Assembly: GCA_964503145.1 (NCBI GenBank)
Contig: CAZCYV010000001.1
Location: 310,001 to 374,000 of the forward strand
Direction: 5' to 3'
DNA length: 64,000 bases
Source: RBG-16-57-11 sp964503145
GTDB lineage: Bacteria; Chloroflexota; Anaerolineae; Anaerolineales; UBA4823
Both the position numbers and the translations under genes were made by a program. The notes below the pieces were generated by a model. That model had not been told where the DNA came from. It did not search any database and was given only the letters and a program-made list of their open reading frames with translations. Below are positions 25,736 to 34,000 of this stretch, in pieces (positions within the stretch are counted from its first letter, which is position 1; every line of letters starts with the position of its first letter).

Positions 25736-26704
25736 TCACTGAGAATCGAAAGGCTGGCGCAGCGCTGCCAGCGCCTTTTGGAGCACGACAGCAGAGCGTT
25801 GCAGGGCGCCAAGCTCGTCTGGCGGCAATTCCATCTCCAGAACCCGCTCCACCCCGGCCTCACCGACCATCGCCGGCACTCCCAGGCTGACACCGTGCAG
25901 ACCAAATTCGCCCTCAAGTACTGTAGAGACTGTCAGCACACTTTTTTCATTGCGCACAATGGCGCTGACGATGCGCACTAACGCCAGGCCAACCGCAAAG
26001 TAGGTGGAGCCTTTGTAACCGATGATGTGGTAAGCCGAGTTGCGCACGGCTTCTTCGATTTTATGCTTCTCGTCCTGCCAGTCCCGACAATCTCCGCACA
26101 TCCGGCAGTACTCGTCGAAGTGCATCCCGGCTACGTGGGTCATCGACCAGGCGGCAAACTCGCTATCCCCGTGTTCTCCCAGGATATAGGCGTGCACATT
26201 GTGCACGTTCACGCCGCAGTGCTGACTGAGCAGATAGCGAAAGCGTGCGCTGTCTAGCACGGTGCCAGAACCGATCACCCGGCCGCGCGGCCACCGGGCG
26301 TGCTGCTGCGCTACATATGTTAGAATATCCACCGGATTACTGACCACCACAACCACCGCCTGCGAGCCTTGAGCGGTGATTTCGTCCATGATCGCTTCGA
26401 TGATGCGCGCGTTGCGCTGGAGCAGGGCAAGGCGCGATTCGCCCGGCCGCTGCTTGGAACCTGCCGTGATCACGACCACATGTGCGTCAGCATAATCTTG
26501 GACATCGCCCATCTTGATCTGAACATTGGGGTAAAATGGCAACCCATGCGCCAGATCCATCACCTGGCCCTGCGCCAGGTTAGAGTCCATGTCCGTCAGC
26601 ACGATCTCGTCGGCGACGCCGCTCTGCGCCAGGGCGTAGGCGAAGGTCGAGCCGACCGCGCCCGCCCCGACAATGACTACTTTACGCGCTCTCCAACGTT
26701 CCAT
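25736..26704 (-). CDS. ldh: L-lactate dehydrogenase
   Basis: About 322 residues. Reduces pyruvate to L-lactate with NADH. The Rossmann motif GAGAVGS (13-19), NAD-selecting D38, 'ITAGSKQRPGESR' with Gln (about 85) marking lactate rather than malate specificity, 'GTVLDSARFR' and 'GEHGDSE' with catalytic H178 are all present. A cysteine-rich insert ('CRMCGDCRDW') in the C-terminal half is slightly unusual. Start set at ATG 26704, preceded by AGAGGA; it overlaps the end of the photolyase gene by 23 bases, so the pair is probably co-transcribed. Confidence 0.94.
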   Translation of the reverse strand: MERWRARKVVIVGAGAVGSTFAYALAQSGVADEIVLTDMDSNLAQGQVMDLAHGLPFYPNVQIKMGDVQDYADAHVVVITAGSKQRPGESRLALLQRNARIIEAIMDEITAQGSQAVVVVVSNPVDILTYVAQQHARWPRGRVIGSGTVLDSARFRYLLSQHCGVNVHNVHAYILGEHGDSEFAAWSMTHVAGMHFDEYCRMCGDCRDWQDEKHKIEEAVRNSAYHIIGYKGSTYFAVGLALVRIVSAIVRNEKSVLTVSTVLEGEFGLHGVSLGVPAMVGEAGVERVLEMELPPDELGALQRSAVVLQKALAALRQPFDSQ

Positions 26705-28229
26705 GGGTATCCTCTCCGATCTTTGCCAAAAACTTTGCTGCCTGCTCCCGGATCGCTTGCCGCTCATCGGCTCCGATCCGGCTCAGACCGAGCACATTCG
26801 GTCCCATGCGGGGATTGCCCCGTAAGATCTGCTCATGCTGAATGAGAAAGTTCCAGTAGAGAAAATTGTACGGGCAGGCATCCGGTCCAAGCCGTGCTTT
26901 GGGATTGAAGCGGCAAGAGGTGCAGTAATCGCTCATCTTGTTGATGTAATTGGCTGCAGCAATGTAAGGCTTGGTAGCGGTGATGCCGCCATCGGCGTAT
27001 AGCCCCATGCCCAGCACATTGGGCGCCATTACCCACTCAAAGGCGTCCACAAAACAGGCAGTGAACCAATCATTGACCTGTTGCGGGGAAATTCCCGCCA
27101 GCAAGCAAAAGTTACTCAGCAGCATCAGGCGTTCGATATGGTGAGTGTAACCATCTTGTAATGCACGGTCAATAGCATGGCGCAGACAGTTCATCTCCGT
27201 TTGCGCATCCCAGAAAAAACCGGGGAGCGGACGATCGGCGCCCCAGAAATTGACTAACTTCAACTCCGGCATCTGCCGCCAGTACCGCCAGTAAATATAT
27301 TCCCGCCAGCCGATCACCTGACGAATAAAACCTTCCACGGATTGAAGTGGCGCCATACCAAGGAGATATCTCTCTTGCGCAGCGTGGGCGACTTCTAAAG
27401 GCTCAAGCAAACCCAGGTTCAGATAAGGTGATAAGTGCGAATGGAACAGCGTCTGTGAACTGCTGCTCATAGCGTCTTCGTAGGGGCCAAAATCCGGCAG
27501 ACGGTGGTCCAAAAAATCTTTTAACGCCTGACGAGCTTTCTGATGGGTCACTGCCAGGTCAAAACCCGCAACGCTGCCCACGCCCGTGCCTGCTCCGGCC
27601 ACTTCCTGCATCACCTGGCGGGTGATTTCATCTGGCTCGAAGCGCAAACGCTGCGGGGGCTTGACCCCCTTGGGCAAAGGTCGTCGGTTCTGCACGTCAA
27701 AGTTCCACTGCCCGCCCCATGGATTGCCATGCTGATCGATCAGCAGGCCAAAGTGCTTCCGCATGGCGCGGTAGAAGTTCTCCATCACATAGCGCTTCCC
27801 AGGCCGCTGATCGGTCAAGGGATCATAACGGCCCGTTAAGAACTGTGTGTTGGGCAACACAGTCACCGGCGTTCTCAGCAGTACCTCAAGGTGCGCCTGA
27901 AAGCGACGCCCGCCATATTCGCTGGCGGCCATGCAATAAATCTTCTCTGGCTGATGGATCCCCACGTGCTGACGCAGGCCGCTGAGCATATCTTCAGATC
28001 GCAATAGATCGACCTGGTAACCCTGTTGTCGCAATGTAACGGCATAATGGCGCATGGCACTGAATAAAAGCACAAGCTTTTTCTGCTGGTAGGGCAGACG
28101 GGCTGCCCGCCTGCTGCTTTCCACCAGCACCACACGCACATTCTCCCGCCCGACCTCCAACTCAGCAGTGGTCAAAGCCGGATGAACCTGCAAGAGCTGG
28201 TCGCCCAGGATCCAGACCGTGATCGTCAT
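26682..28229 (-). CDS. FeS-type photolyase/cryptochrome (Phr-related, (6-4)-like)
   Basis: 515 residues. N-terminal 'WILGDQLLQVHPAL' and the region 'VVLVESSRRA' are typical of the deoxyribodipyrimidine photolyase-related family (COG3046). The C-terminal FAD domain has the cluster cysteines 'DYCTSCRFNPKA' and 'GPDACPYN' plus an earlier Cys in 'WFTACF', consistent with the [4Fe-4S] cluster of FeS-BCP photolyases, which repair (6-4) photoproducts or sense light. It is the second gene after an SDR gene (5-base gap) and overlaps ldh. Repair is the likelier role; a light-sensor role is not excluded. Confidence 0.9.
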   Translation of the reverse strand: MTITVWILGDQLLQVHPALTTAELEVGRENVRVVLVESSRRAARLPYQQKKLVLLFSAMRHYAVTLRQQGYQVDLLRSEDMLSGLRQHVGIHQPEKIYCMAASEYGGRRFQAHLEVLLRTPVTVLPNTQFLTGRYDPLTDQRPGKRYVMENFYRAMRKHFGLLIDQHGNPWGGQWNFDVQNRRPLPKGVKPPQRLRFEPDEITRQVMQEVAGAGTGVGSVAGFDLAVTHQKARQALKDFLDHRLPDFGPYEDAMSSSSQTLFHSHLSPYLNLGLLEPLEVAHAAQERYLLGMAPLQSVEGFIRQVIGWREYIYWRYWRQMPELKLVNFWGADRPLPGFFWDAQTEMNCLRHAIDRALQDGYTHHIERLMLLSNFCLLAGISPQQVNDWFTACFVDAFEWVMAPNVLGMGLYADGGITATKPYIAAANYINKMSDYCTSCRFNPKARLGPDACPYNFLYWNFLIQHEQILRGNPRMGPNVLGLSRIGADERQAIREQAAKFLAKIGEDTHGTLESA

Positions 28230-28234
28230 CCGAT

Positions 28235-28864
28235 TTACAGATCCAGGTTACCTTCTACACCGTCTCGATAGGCCTGCAGGATACGGCTGGCTACATCCTG
28301 TGGGCTGAGGTGGCGCGGCGGCAACTTGAAAGGCGACTTGCGCCACAGTGGCGTATCCACTGCCGCCGGACGCACCACCGTCACTTTGCGTCGGCTCTCC
28401 TTACGCACCACTTCGGCGAGAGCCTCCAGACCTGCCTTGGCCGTTGCGTAGGCACTTAGACCTGGCTGGCGCAGTCGCTCGCTGAGCGCTCCCAAGTAGA
28501 ACAGATGCGCCCCTTTAGCCAGTAAAGGCCAGCTATAATGAGTGGTCAAGAAAGCGCCGGTCAGGTTGGCATCAATGATCCGCTGCCAATCTTCAAGCGA
28601 CATCCGCTCAACGGGAGCAGAAGCAATATCGCCTACTGCGTACACCCAAAGATGAATTTCGTCAATCTCTTGACCAATCGCGGTTAGCGCAGTCTGCAAT
28701 GAAAAGGGATCATCGACTTCAGCCTCGACCACCAGCCCACCGAGTCCTTCCAGGCGCTCTACATGCCTTCCGGCCAGGATCACCTTCCAGCCTTGATCGA
28801 TCAGCAAGCGGGCAATTGCCTGACCGATCCCACCATCTGCCCCCCAGATTAACGAGTTTTCCAT
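28235..28864 (-). CDS. Short-chain dehydrogenase/reductase
   Basis: About 209 residues. NAD(P)-binding glycine motif GADGGIG (8-14), and catalytic YxxxK as 'YATAK' after the Ser region; the core is slightly shorter than the usual 250 residues. The start is ATG 28864 with GGAGGT seven bases upstream; the open frame extends 11 residues more. It heads the minus-strand set SDR-photolyase-ldh and shares a control region with dps on the other strand. SDR genes often sit beside photolyase genes in light-responsive clusters, but the substrate is unknown. Confidence 0.88.
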   Translation of the reverse strand: MENSLIWGADGGIGQAIARLLIDQGWKVILAGRHVERLEGLGGLVVEAEVDDPFSLQTALTAIGQEIDEIHLWVYAVGDIASAPVERMSLEDWQRIIDANLTGAFLTTHYSWPLLAKGAHLFYLGALSERLRQPGLSAYATAKAGLEALAEVVRKESRRKVTVVRPAAVDTPLWRKSPFKLPPRHLSPQDVASRILQAYRDGVEGNLDL

Positions 28865-28917
28865 TGGTTTACCTCCAATATCTCTACTGTCCGACAATTA
28901 TTACTTATTATGCAGCC

Positions 28918-28923
28918 ATTATA
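28918..28923 (-). promoter_or_regulatory. Candidate -10 box for the SDR-photolyase set
   Basis: On the minus strand TATAAT lies ~54 bases before the SDR start codon. No good -35 was found at 16-18 bases, so an activator may be needed; the palindrome at 28953-28973 lies upstream of it. Confidence 0.4.
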
Positions 28924-28952
28924 CGAAAGATAGGCAACGAATTGGATTAAGG

Positions 28953-28973
28953 TTGTATAAGTAAACTATACAA
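28953..28973. promoter_or_regulatory. Operator-like inverted repeat between SDR and dps
   Basis: TTGTATA, seven bases, TATACAA: a perfect 7-7-7 dyad. It ends four bases before the dps -35 box and sits upstream of the SDR -10 box, so one regulator could control both directions. The dps promoter itself repeats TATGTATA twice. Regulator identity is unknown; MarR- or MerR-type sites have this geometry. Confidence 0.55.
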
Positions 28974-28977
28974 TATA

Positions 28978-29005
28978 TTGACATACGGGCATTTATGTAT
29001 AGAAT
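28978..29005 (+). promoter_or_regulatory. Promoter of dps
   Basis: TTGACA (28978-28983), 16 bases, TAGAAT (29000-29005). It lies ~75 bases before the dps ATG in an AT-rich stretch and directly follows the palindrome. Confidence 0.6.
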
Positions 29006-29079
29006 ATGTATAAATTCACGCGCTTACAGTTAATCTCCGCAGGAACGTGATTTCCGACAATTTACGTATGGAGGAACTA

Positions 29080-29577
29080 ATGAACGACACTACCAGGCTT
29101 ACGTTTGAAACTCGAATTGATATTGAACCAGATGTTCGCCAGAAGGTCAATGAGATTCTTAACGCTCAACTGGCGGATACCTTCGACATGCTCAGCTTGA
29201 TCAAGCAAGCCCACTGGAATGTGAAAGGGCCGCAATTCATCGCCTTGCACAAACTTTTCGACGAGCTGGCGGAGGGCATGCTGGGTTATGTGGACATGAT
29301 TGCCGAGCGCATCACTGCATTGGGCGGCATCGCTATGGGCACTGTACGTACGGCCGCGGCAGCCTCGCGCCTGGATCCATACCCTCAGGGATTAGTGGAG
29401 GATTTGGAAACCGTGCGCTTCCTGGCCAAGCAGATGGCGTCGCTTGCAGCTTCCACCCGCGCAGCGGCAGACCAGGCCGAGGCTCTCCGAGACATGGGCA
29501 CCAACGACCTGTTCATCGAGATCGTACGCGATCTGGATAAGTGGTTGTGGTTTTTGGAGGCTCACCTACAGCGCTAA
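29080..29577 (+). CDS. dps: DNA starvation/stationary-phase protection protein Dps
   Basis: 165 residues. Forms dodecamers that oxidise and store iron and shield DNA from peroxide. The ferroxidase ligands fit the E. coli Dps spacing exactly: H45, H57, D72 and E76 (12, 15 and 4 residues apart), in 'QAHWNVKG', 'LHKLF' and 'YVDMIAERI'. Start is ATG 29080 with GGAGG six bases before; the frame extends 11 residues upstream. It is divergent from the SDR-photolyase genes over a palindrome, which suggests joint stress or light control. Confidence 0.95.
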   Translation: MNDTTRLTFETRIDIEPDVRQKVNEILNAQLADTFDMLSLIKQAHWNVKGPQFIALHKLFDELAEGMLGYVDMIAERITALGGIAMGTVRTAAAASRLDPYPQGLVEDLETVRFLAKQMASLAASTRAAADQAEALRDMGTNDLFIEIVRDLDKWLWFLEAHLQR

Positions 29578-29607
29578 ACCACCCATTACAACAATTACAA
29601 CAATTAT

Positions 29608-29630
29608 GAGCCTGGTTCAACACCAGGCTC
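29608..29630. terminator. Terminator hairpin between dps and nhaP
   Basis: GAGCCTGG, seven-base loop, CCAGGCTC: a perfect 8-bp stem between two converging genes. T-rich sequence follows on the minus strand and a weaker one on the plus strand, so it probably works in both directions. Confidence 0.65.
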
Positions 29631-29655
29631 AGTTTATTAGTTTCACCGAACAATC

Positions 29656-31488
29656 TCAGCCCTCAGGCTGAATTGCCCCTTGGCACATTCGGCGCACGGC
29701 CTCCAAGCCGGCGGCGTTGGCAATGACGATCAAAACATCTCCAGCGCGCAAGAGCGTGTCGCCTCGAGGCACAATCACCTGATAGTTCCGGCGCAGGCTG
29801 GCGATCAGGCAATTCGACGGCCATTTCACCTCGCTGACCTTCTGGCCAACGATCGGCGCGCCATCTTCGAGGATAAATTCCGCCACCTCTACCTGGCCTT
29901 GCGCCCCTTCTCGTAACCTTTGAGGCAACGACTCCCGTGTGACAAACCAGAACGAGGAATCCTCTTGATCCAAAACCGTATCCACTTCCGCCACCAGTTT
30001 TTCGAAAGCCTCATCGGAAATCACCCCGTCCTGGCGCAAACCCAGATAGGCGCTGCGTTGAGCGCGTAGCGCTTCGCGGCGGGCAGTATCCAGCTCTTCC
30101 TCTTGCAAAGCCGGTTCAGAAGCCATCACCTCGCGCACTGCTTCGACCAGATAGGTGATTTGCTCCATAATCTTTGGCTTAAGCACTTCCCAGGCGTGAT
30201 GTGAAATCAGCCCCTCCCTGTGCCGCCGCTCCAGGTGCGCTTCAGCAGCGCGCAAAGCGGTCAGGCGAGCGTGGCGCATCTCATACATCATTTGAACTTC
30301 ACTACGGGTGATAATCGCAAGTTTACGGATTAAGCGGCTCATCGTCGTCGCCGGCACCAGTAATGTAAAAAGCACCACGCCGAACGCCATCGTGCGCAAG
30401 AGATCACGGTCTGGACCAAACGCAACCGGAAGACTGAGCACCAGCGCTAGGCTGATCGCGCCGCGCAGCCCGCCCCAGGCCATTACGTGTTGCCAGCGCA
30501 ACGAAATTGGTTCGATCCAGCGGTTGGCGATCCCACCCAGACCATAGACGACCAGCACCCTGGCCACGATCACCGCTAGAATAGCCCAGCCAATTGGTTG
30601 CCAGTTTTCCAATAATAAGGGAATGTTCACCTGCAAGCCAATCATCAGGAAGATCATCGAGTTCGCCAGGAAGGCCACATATTCCCAGAAATTGAACAAG
30701 ACAATACGCGTGGTGGGACTCATGCCTTGCGGACCAATATTGCCGTTCACCAGGCCCGCGGCCAAAACCGCTAGAACGCCACTAAAATGCAATCTTTCCG
30801 CTACCAGATATGCCCCAAACGCCAGCACGGTGGTCAGTGTGGTCTCGATCAGGTAATCGTCCACCCGAGCGATGAGGCGCGAGATCAGCCATCCCAGTAT
30901 CAGGCCCACCAGGAACCCGCCCACTGCGACGCGTGCAAAGTCCCAGGCGCTTTGTATCAGATCAAAATCTCCCGTCAGAGCGAAAACCAGCATCAGGTTG
31001 AATAAGACAATAGCCGTTCCGTCATTAAACAGGCTTTCCCCCTCAATTAACACAGACAGGCGCTTGGGGACCCCCAGGATGCGAAACAACGAAACCACCG
31101 CCACCGGATCTGTAGCGGCGATCAACGAGCCAAAGACCAGCGCGGTGGGCAGGGCTAGCCCCAGCCCAAAGGTCAGTAAGCCGCCCACAATCAGAGTGGT
31201 AAAAACCACGCCAGGCACTGCCATCAGCAAGATCGTGGGCAGGCTCGTGCGCAGGTCGTTGACGTTCAGGTGGAAAGCCGCTTCAAAGATCAGCGGCGGT
31301 ACAAACAAAGCCAGGATCAGCTCCGGCGTTAGGTTGATCTCCACCGGCGATTGGGTGGTCAGGAGCAAACCCACCACGACCAGCGCCACGCTATAGGGGA
31401 TGCGCAGCCGCCGCACCGCAATCGCCACCAGCGAGGCGATCAACAGTAATTCAATGATCAGCGTCTCGGTGCTGAGAAATCGCTCCAT
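29656..31488 (-). CDS. Na+/H+ antiporter, CPA1/NhaP type with C-terminal RCK_C domain
   Basis: 610 residues. About twelve membrane helices make the CPA1 exchanger core; 'IAATDPVAVV' (D127-P128) and 'EGESLFNDGTA' (149-159) are the ion-binding motifs. A ~190-residue cytoplasmic helical region follows, ending in a TrkA-C/RCK_C domain ('GAPIVGQKVSEVKWP' to the C-terminus) that usually binds a regulatory ligand. It exchanges Na+ (or K+) for H+ for pH and salt balance. The next gene upstream on this strand is a dehydrogenase five bases away. Confidence 0.93.
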   Translation of the reverse strand: MERFLSTETLIIELLLIASLVAIAVRRLRIPYSVALVVVGLLLTTQSPVEINLTPELILALFVPPLIFEAAFHLNVNDLRTSLPTILLMAVPGVVFTTLIVGGLLTFGLGLALPTALVFGSLIAATDPVAVVSLFRILGVPKRLSVLIEGESLFNDGTAIVLFNLMLVFALTGDFDLIQSAWDFARVAVGGFLVGLILGWLISRLIARVDDYLIETTLTTVLAFGAYLVAERLHFSGVLAVLAAGLVNGNIGPQGMSPTTRIVLFNFWEYVAFLANSMIFLMIGLQVNIPLLLENWQPIGWAILAVIVARVLVVYGLGGIANRWIEPISLRWQHVMAWGGLRGAISLALVLSLPVAFGPDRDLLRTMAFGVVLFTLLVPATTMSRLIRKLAIITRSEVQMMYEMRHARLTALRAAEAHLERRHREGLISHHAWEVLKPKIMEQITYLVEAVREVMASEPALQEEELDTARREALRAQRSAYLGLRQDGVISDEAFEKLVAEVDTVLDQEDSSFWFVTRESLPQRLREGAQGQVEVAEFILEDGAPIVGQKVSEVKWPSNCLIASLRRNYQVIVPRGDTLLRAGDVLIVIANAAGLEAVRRMCQGAIQPEG

Positions 31489-31493
31489 CGAAG

Positions 31494-32510
31494 CTAGGTG
31501 GAGGAATACACTTCCGGATTGACACAGTTGGGCAGGCGCTCGCCCCTCAACCCGGCGATCAGATTCTCGGCGGCCATAGTCGCCATCTTTTCACGCGTCG
31601 AGCGGCTGGCACTGGCGATGTGCGGGACAATGATCAGGTTATCCAGTTCGAGCAGCGGACTGTCCAGCGGGATCGGTTCGGGATCAGTAACGTCCAAAGC
31701 TGCAGCAAAGATGCGCTGCGCTTTGAGGGCCTGATACAATGCCTGCAGATCGACAACTGGCCCGCGCGCAGTATTGATCAAGATGGCCGTCGGCTTCATC
31801 AAATCCAACGCTCGCTTGTCAATCAAATGATAGGTTTGCTCGGTTAGCGGCGTGTGCAGCGAGACGAAGTCAGCCTGGCGCAATAAAGTCTCCAAATCGA
31901 CCGCGGCGCCAGGCAAGGACGGATCTGACGTGGGGAATGACGGGTCGAAGTACAGGATGCGCATATTGAAACCAGTCGCGCGTCTTGCCAGCGCCTGGCC
32001 AATGCGCCCATACCCGATGATGCCCAAGGTAGCGCCAAAGACATCTACGCCAAGTAACAGAGACGGCCCCCAGGTTTTCCATTTGCCAGCGCGCACAAAG
32101 CGTTCCCCTTCGACCACCCGCCGGGCGGCCGCCAGCAACAAAGCGAAAGCGAAATCGGCGGTGGCGTCGGTCAGAATGCCTGGCGTGTTGCCCACCGGAA
32201 TGCCCCGCGCAGTGGCTGCTTCCAGGTCGATGTTATCCACCCCAACCGCGTGATTGCTGATGACTTTCAGGCCTGGCCCGGCGGCATCCATGACTTCGCC
32301 ATCAATGCGGTCGGTTAGCAAGCACAACAGTCCATCGACGCCGCGCACCCGCTCCAGCAAGGCCTCTCGCGGCGGGGGCAACTCGTCCTGCCAGACGTCT
32401 GCTTCGCAGAACTCGGTCACCATCGCCAATCCCTTATCAGGGATCACGCGGGTGACGAAAACTCTGGGCTTGCTTGCTGCGCTACTTTCCGCGGATGTTT
32501 TGGCGGTCAT
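31494..32510 (-). CDS. D-2-hydroxyacid dehydrogenase (glyoxylate/hydroxypyruvate reductase-like)
   Basis: 338 residues. Full-length D-isomer-specific dehydrogenase: 'GIIGYGRIGQALA' is the NAD(P)-binding loop, 'INTARGPVVD' carries the catalytic arginine, 'ALDVTDPEPIP' the glutamate, and 'IVPHIASAS' the catalytic histidine. 'NHAVGVDNIDLEAA' is typical of the glyoxylate reductase (GyaR) branch. Its first codons overlap the end of malQ by 29 bases. The substrate could be glyoxylate, hydroxypyruvate or another 2-ketoacid. Confidence 0.9.
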   Translation of the reverse strand: MTAKTSAESSAASKPRVFVTRVIPDKGLAMVTEFCEADVWQDELPPPREALLERVRGVDGLLCLLTDRIDGEVMDAAGPGLKVISNHAVGVDNIDLEAATARGIPVGNTPGILTDATADFAFALLLAAARRVVEGERFVRAGKWKTWGPSLLLGVDVFGATLGIIGYGRIGQALARRATGFNMRILYFDPSFPTSDPSLPGAAVDLETLLRQADFVSLHTPLTEQTYHLIDKRALDLMKPTAILINTARGPVVDLQALYQALKAQRIFAAALDVTDPEPIPLDSPLLELDNLIIVPHIASASRSTREKMATMAAENLIAGLRGERLPNCVNPEVYSST

Positions 32511-33987
32511 ATAGATAGTTCAACTCCTGTATGCGCACGCGCAACATCTCATCCAGCGCTCCCTCCGTGAAGCGCCAGGTCCAATTGCCGCTGGGATTGC
32601 CAGGGTAGTTCATGCGCGCTTCGTTGCCCAGACTGAGGAAATCTTGCATGGGAGCCAAAGCAAACACAGCCACCGAGGCCCAGGCAGCGCGGATCATGTC
32701 CCAGGAAACGTCATGCCCATCACGCGCCAGATAGCGACGGTAAAAATCCGCCTCGTGCGCCGGGACGCGCTCGTACCAGCCGCGGGCAGTATCGTTGTCG
32801 TGCGTACCTGTATAGACCACACAATGGACCGGATAATTGTGCGGCAAGAAGGGATCTTTTGGCCCGCCGCCAAAACCAAATTGCAGAATCTTCATCCCCG
32901 GCAAGCCAAACGTTTCGCGCAACTCCACCACATCTGGGGTGATGACGCCCAGGTCTTCGGCAATCACAGGCAGATCACCCAGGTTGGCCTGCACTTTGCG
33001 GAAGAAGTCCATGCCGGGCGCCGGCACCCAGCGTCCCTTGCGAGCTGTCTTCGCACGACCGGGGACCTCCCAGTAGGCGCAAAAACCGCGAAAATGATCC
33101 ATGCGCACGATATCCACCTGACGCAGCACGGCGCGGATGCGCTCCAGCCACCAGGCGTAGCCGCTGGCCTGATGCCTATCCCAACGATACAGCGGATTTC
33201 CCCAACGTTGACCGTTGCGCGAGAAATAATCCGGCGGCACGCCGGCGACCACCGTCGGTCGGCCCTTCTCATCCAGGTAGAAAAGCTCTGGATGAGCCCA
33301 CACATCTGCGCTATCATGGGCAACAAAGATAGGGATATCGCCGATGATCTGGATGTGGCGCTTTCGAGCATACTGATGAAGCGCATCCCACTGCCGGAAG
33401 AAGATGAACTGGCGAAAAGCATGCTTCTGGATAGCCAGGTCGTATTGGCGGCGCGCAGCAGCCAGCGCTTCAGGCCGACGATCGCGCAACGGTGACTTCC
33501 AGGTAATCCAGGAGGCGCCTTGATGGGCCTCTTTGAGCGCCATGAACAGGGCAAAATCGCCCAACCAGGCTGCCTGTTCCTCGCTGAAAGCCTCGAAATC
33601 CTGACGCAACTTCGCTCGCCTGGAATGACTAAAGCGATGATGGGCCAGATCCAGCATCTTTTGCTTCCAGGGGATCAGACTGCCAAAGTCCACCCGCTCC
33701 GCTGGAAATTTGGGCATGTCTTCGAAATCGGCCGCTCGCAGCAAGCCCTCCTTGACTAACGCTTCAAGGCTGATCAAATACGGATTGCCGGCAAAGGCAG
33801 AAAAGCACTGATAGGGCGAGTCGCCGTAGCCAGTGGGACCGAGCGGCAATACCTGCCATAGGCCGCAGCCGGTCTCCGCCAGGAAATCCACCCAGGCCTG
33901 AGCGCGTGGGCCGATCTCGCCGATACCATAAGGACCGGGCAGGCTGGTTGGATGCAACAAAATCCCTGAAGAACGTCGAAATTGCAT
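32482..33987 (-). CDS. malQ: 4-alpha-glucanotransferase (amylomaltase, GH77)
   Basis: 501 residues, the bacterial MalQ length. It disproportionates maltodextrins, transferring alpha-1,4-glucans between chains. 'GILLHPTSLPGPYGIGEIG' is the conserved N-terminus, 'VRMDHFRGFCAYW' has the catalytic Asp nucleophile, 'IAEDLGVITPDV' the acid/base Glu, and 'YTGTHDNDT' the third carboxylate. Start set at ATG 33987. The glgC gene is 13 bases upstream on the same strand, giving a glycogen metabolism pair. Confidence 0.95.
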   Translation of the reverse strand: MQFRRSSGILLHPTSLPGPYGIGEIGPRAQAWVDFLAETGCGLWQVLPLGPTGYGDSPYQCFSAFAGNPYLISLEALVKEGLLRAADFEDMPKFPAERVDFGSLIPWKQKMLDLAHHRFSHSRRAKLRQDFEAFSEEQAAWLGDFALFMALKEAHQGASWITWKSPLRDRRPEALAAARRQYDLAIQKHAFRQFIFFRQWDALHQYARKRHIQIIGDIPIFVAHDSADVWAHPELFYLDEKGRPTVVAGVPPDYFSRNGQRWGNPLYRWDRHQASGYAWWLERIRAVLRQVDIVRMDHFRGFCAYWEVPGRAKTARKGRWVPAPGMDFFRKVQANLGDLPVIAEDLGVITPDVVELRETFGLPGMKILQFGFGGGPKDPFLPHNYPVHCVVYTGTHDNDTARGWYERVPAHEADFYRRYLARDGHDVSWDMIRAAWASVAVFALAPMQDFLSLGNEARMNYPGNPSGNWTWRFTEGALDEMLRVRIQELNYLYDRQNIRGK

Positions 33988-34000
33988 ATTGTCTCGCTCG

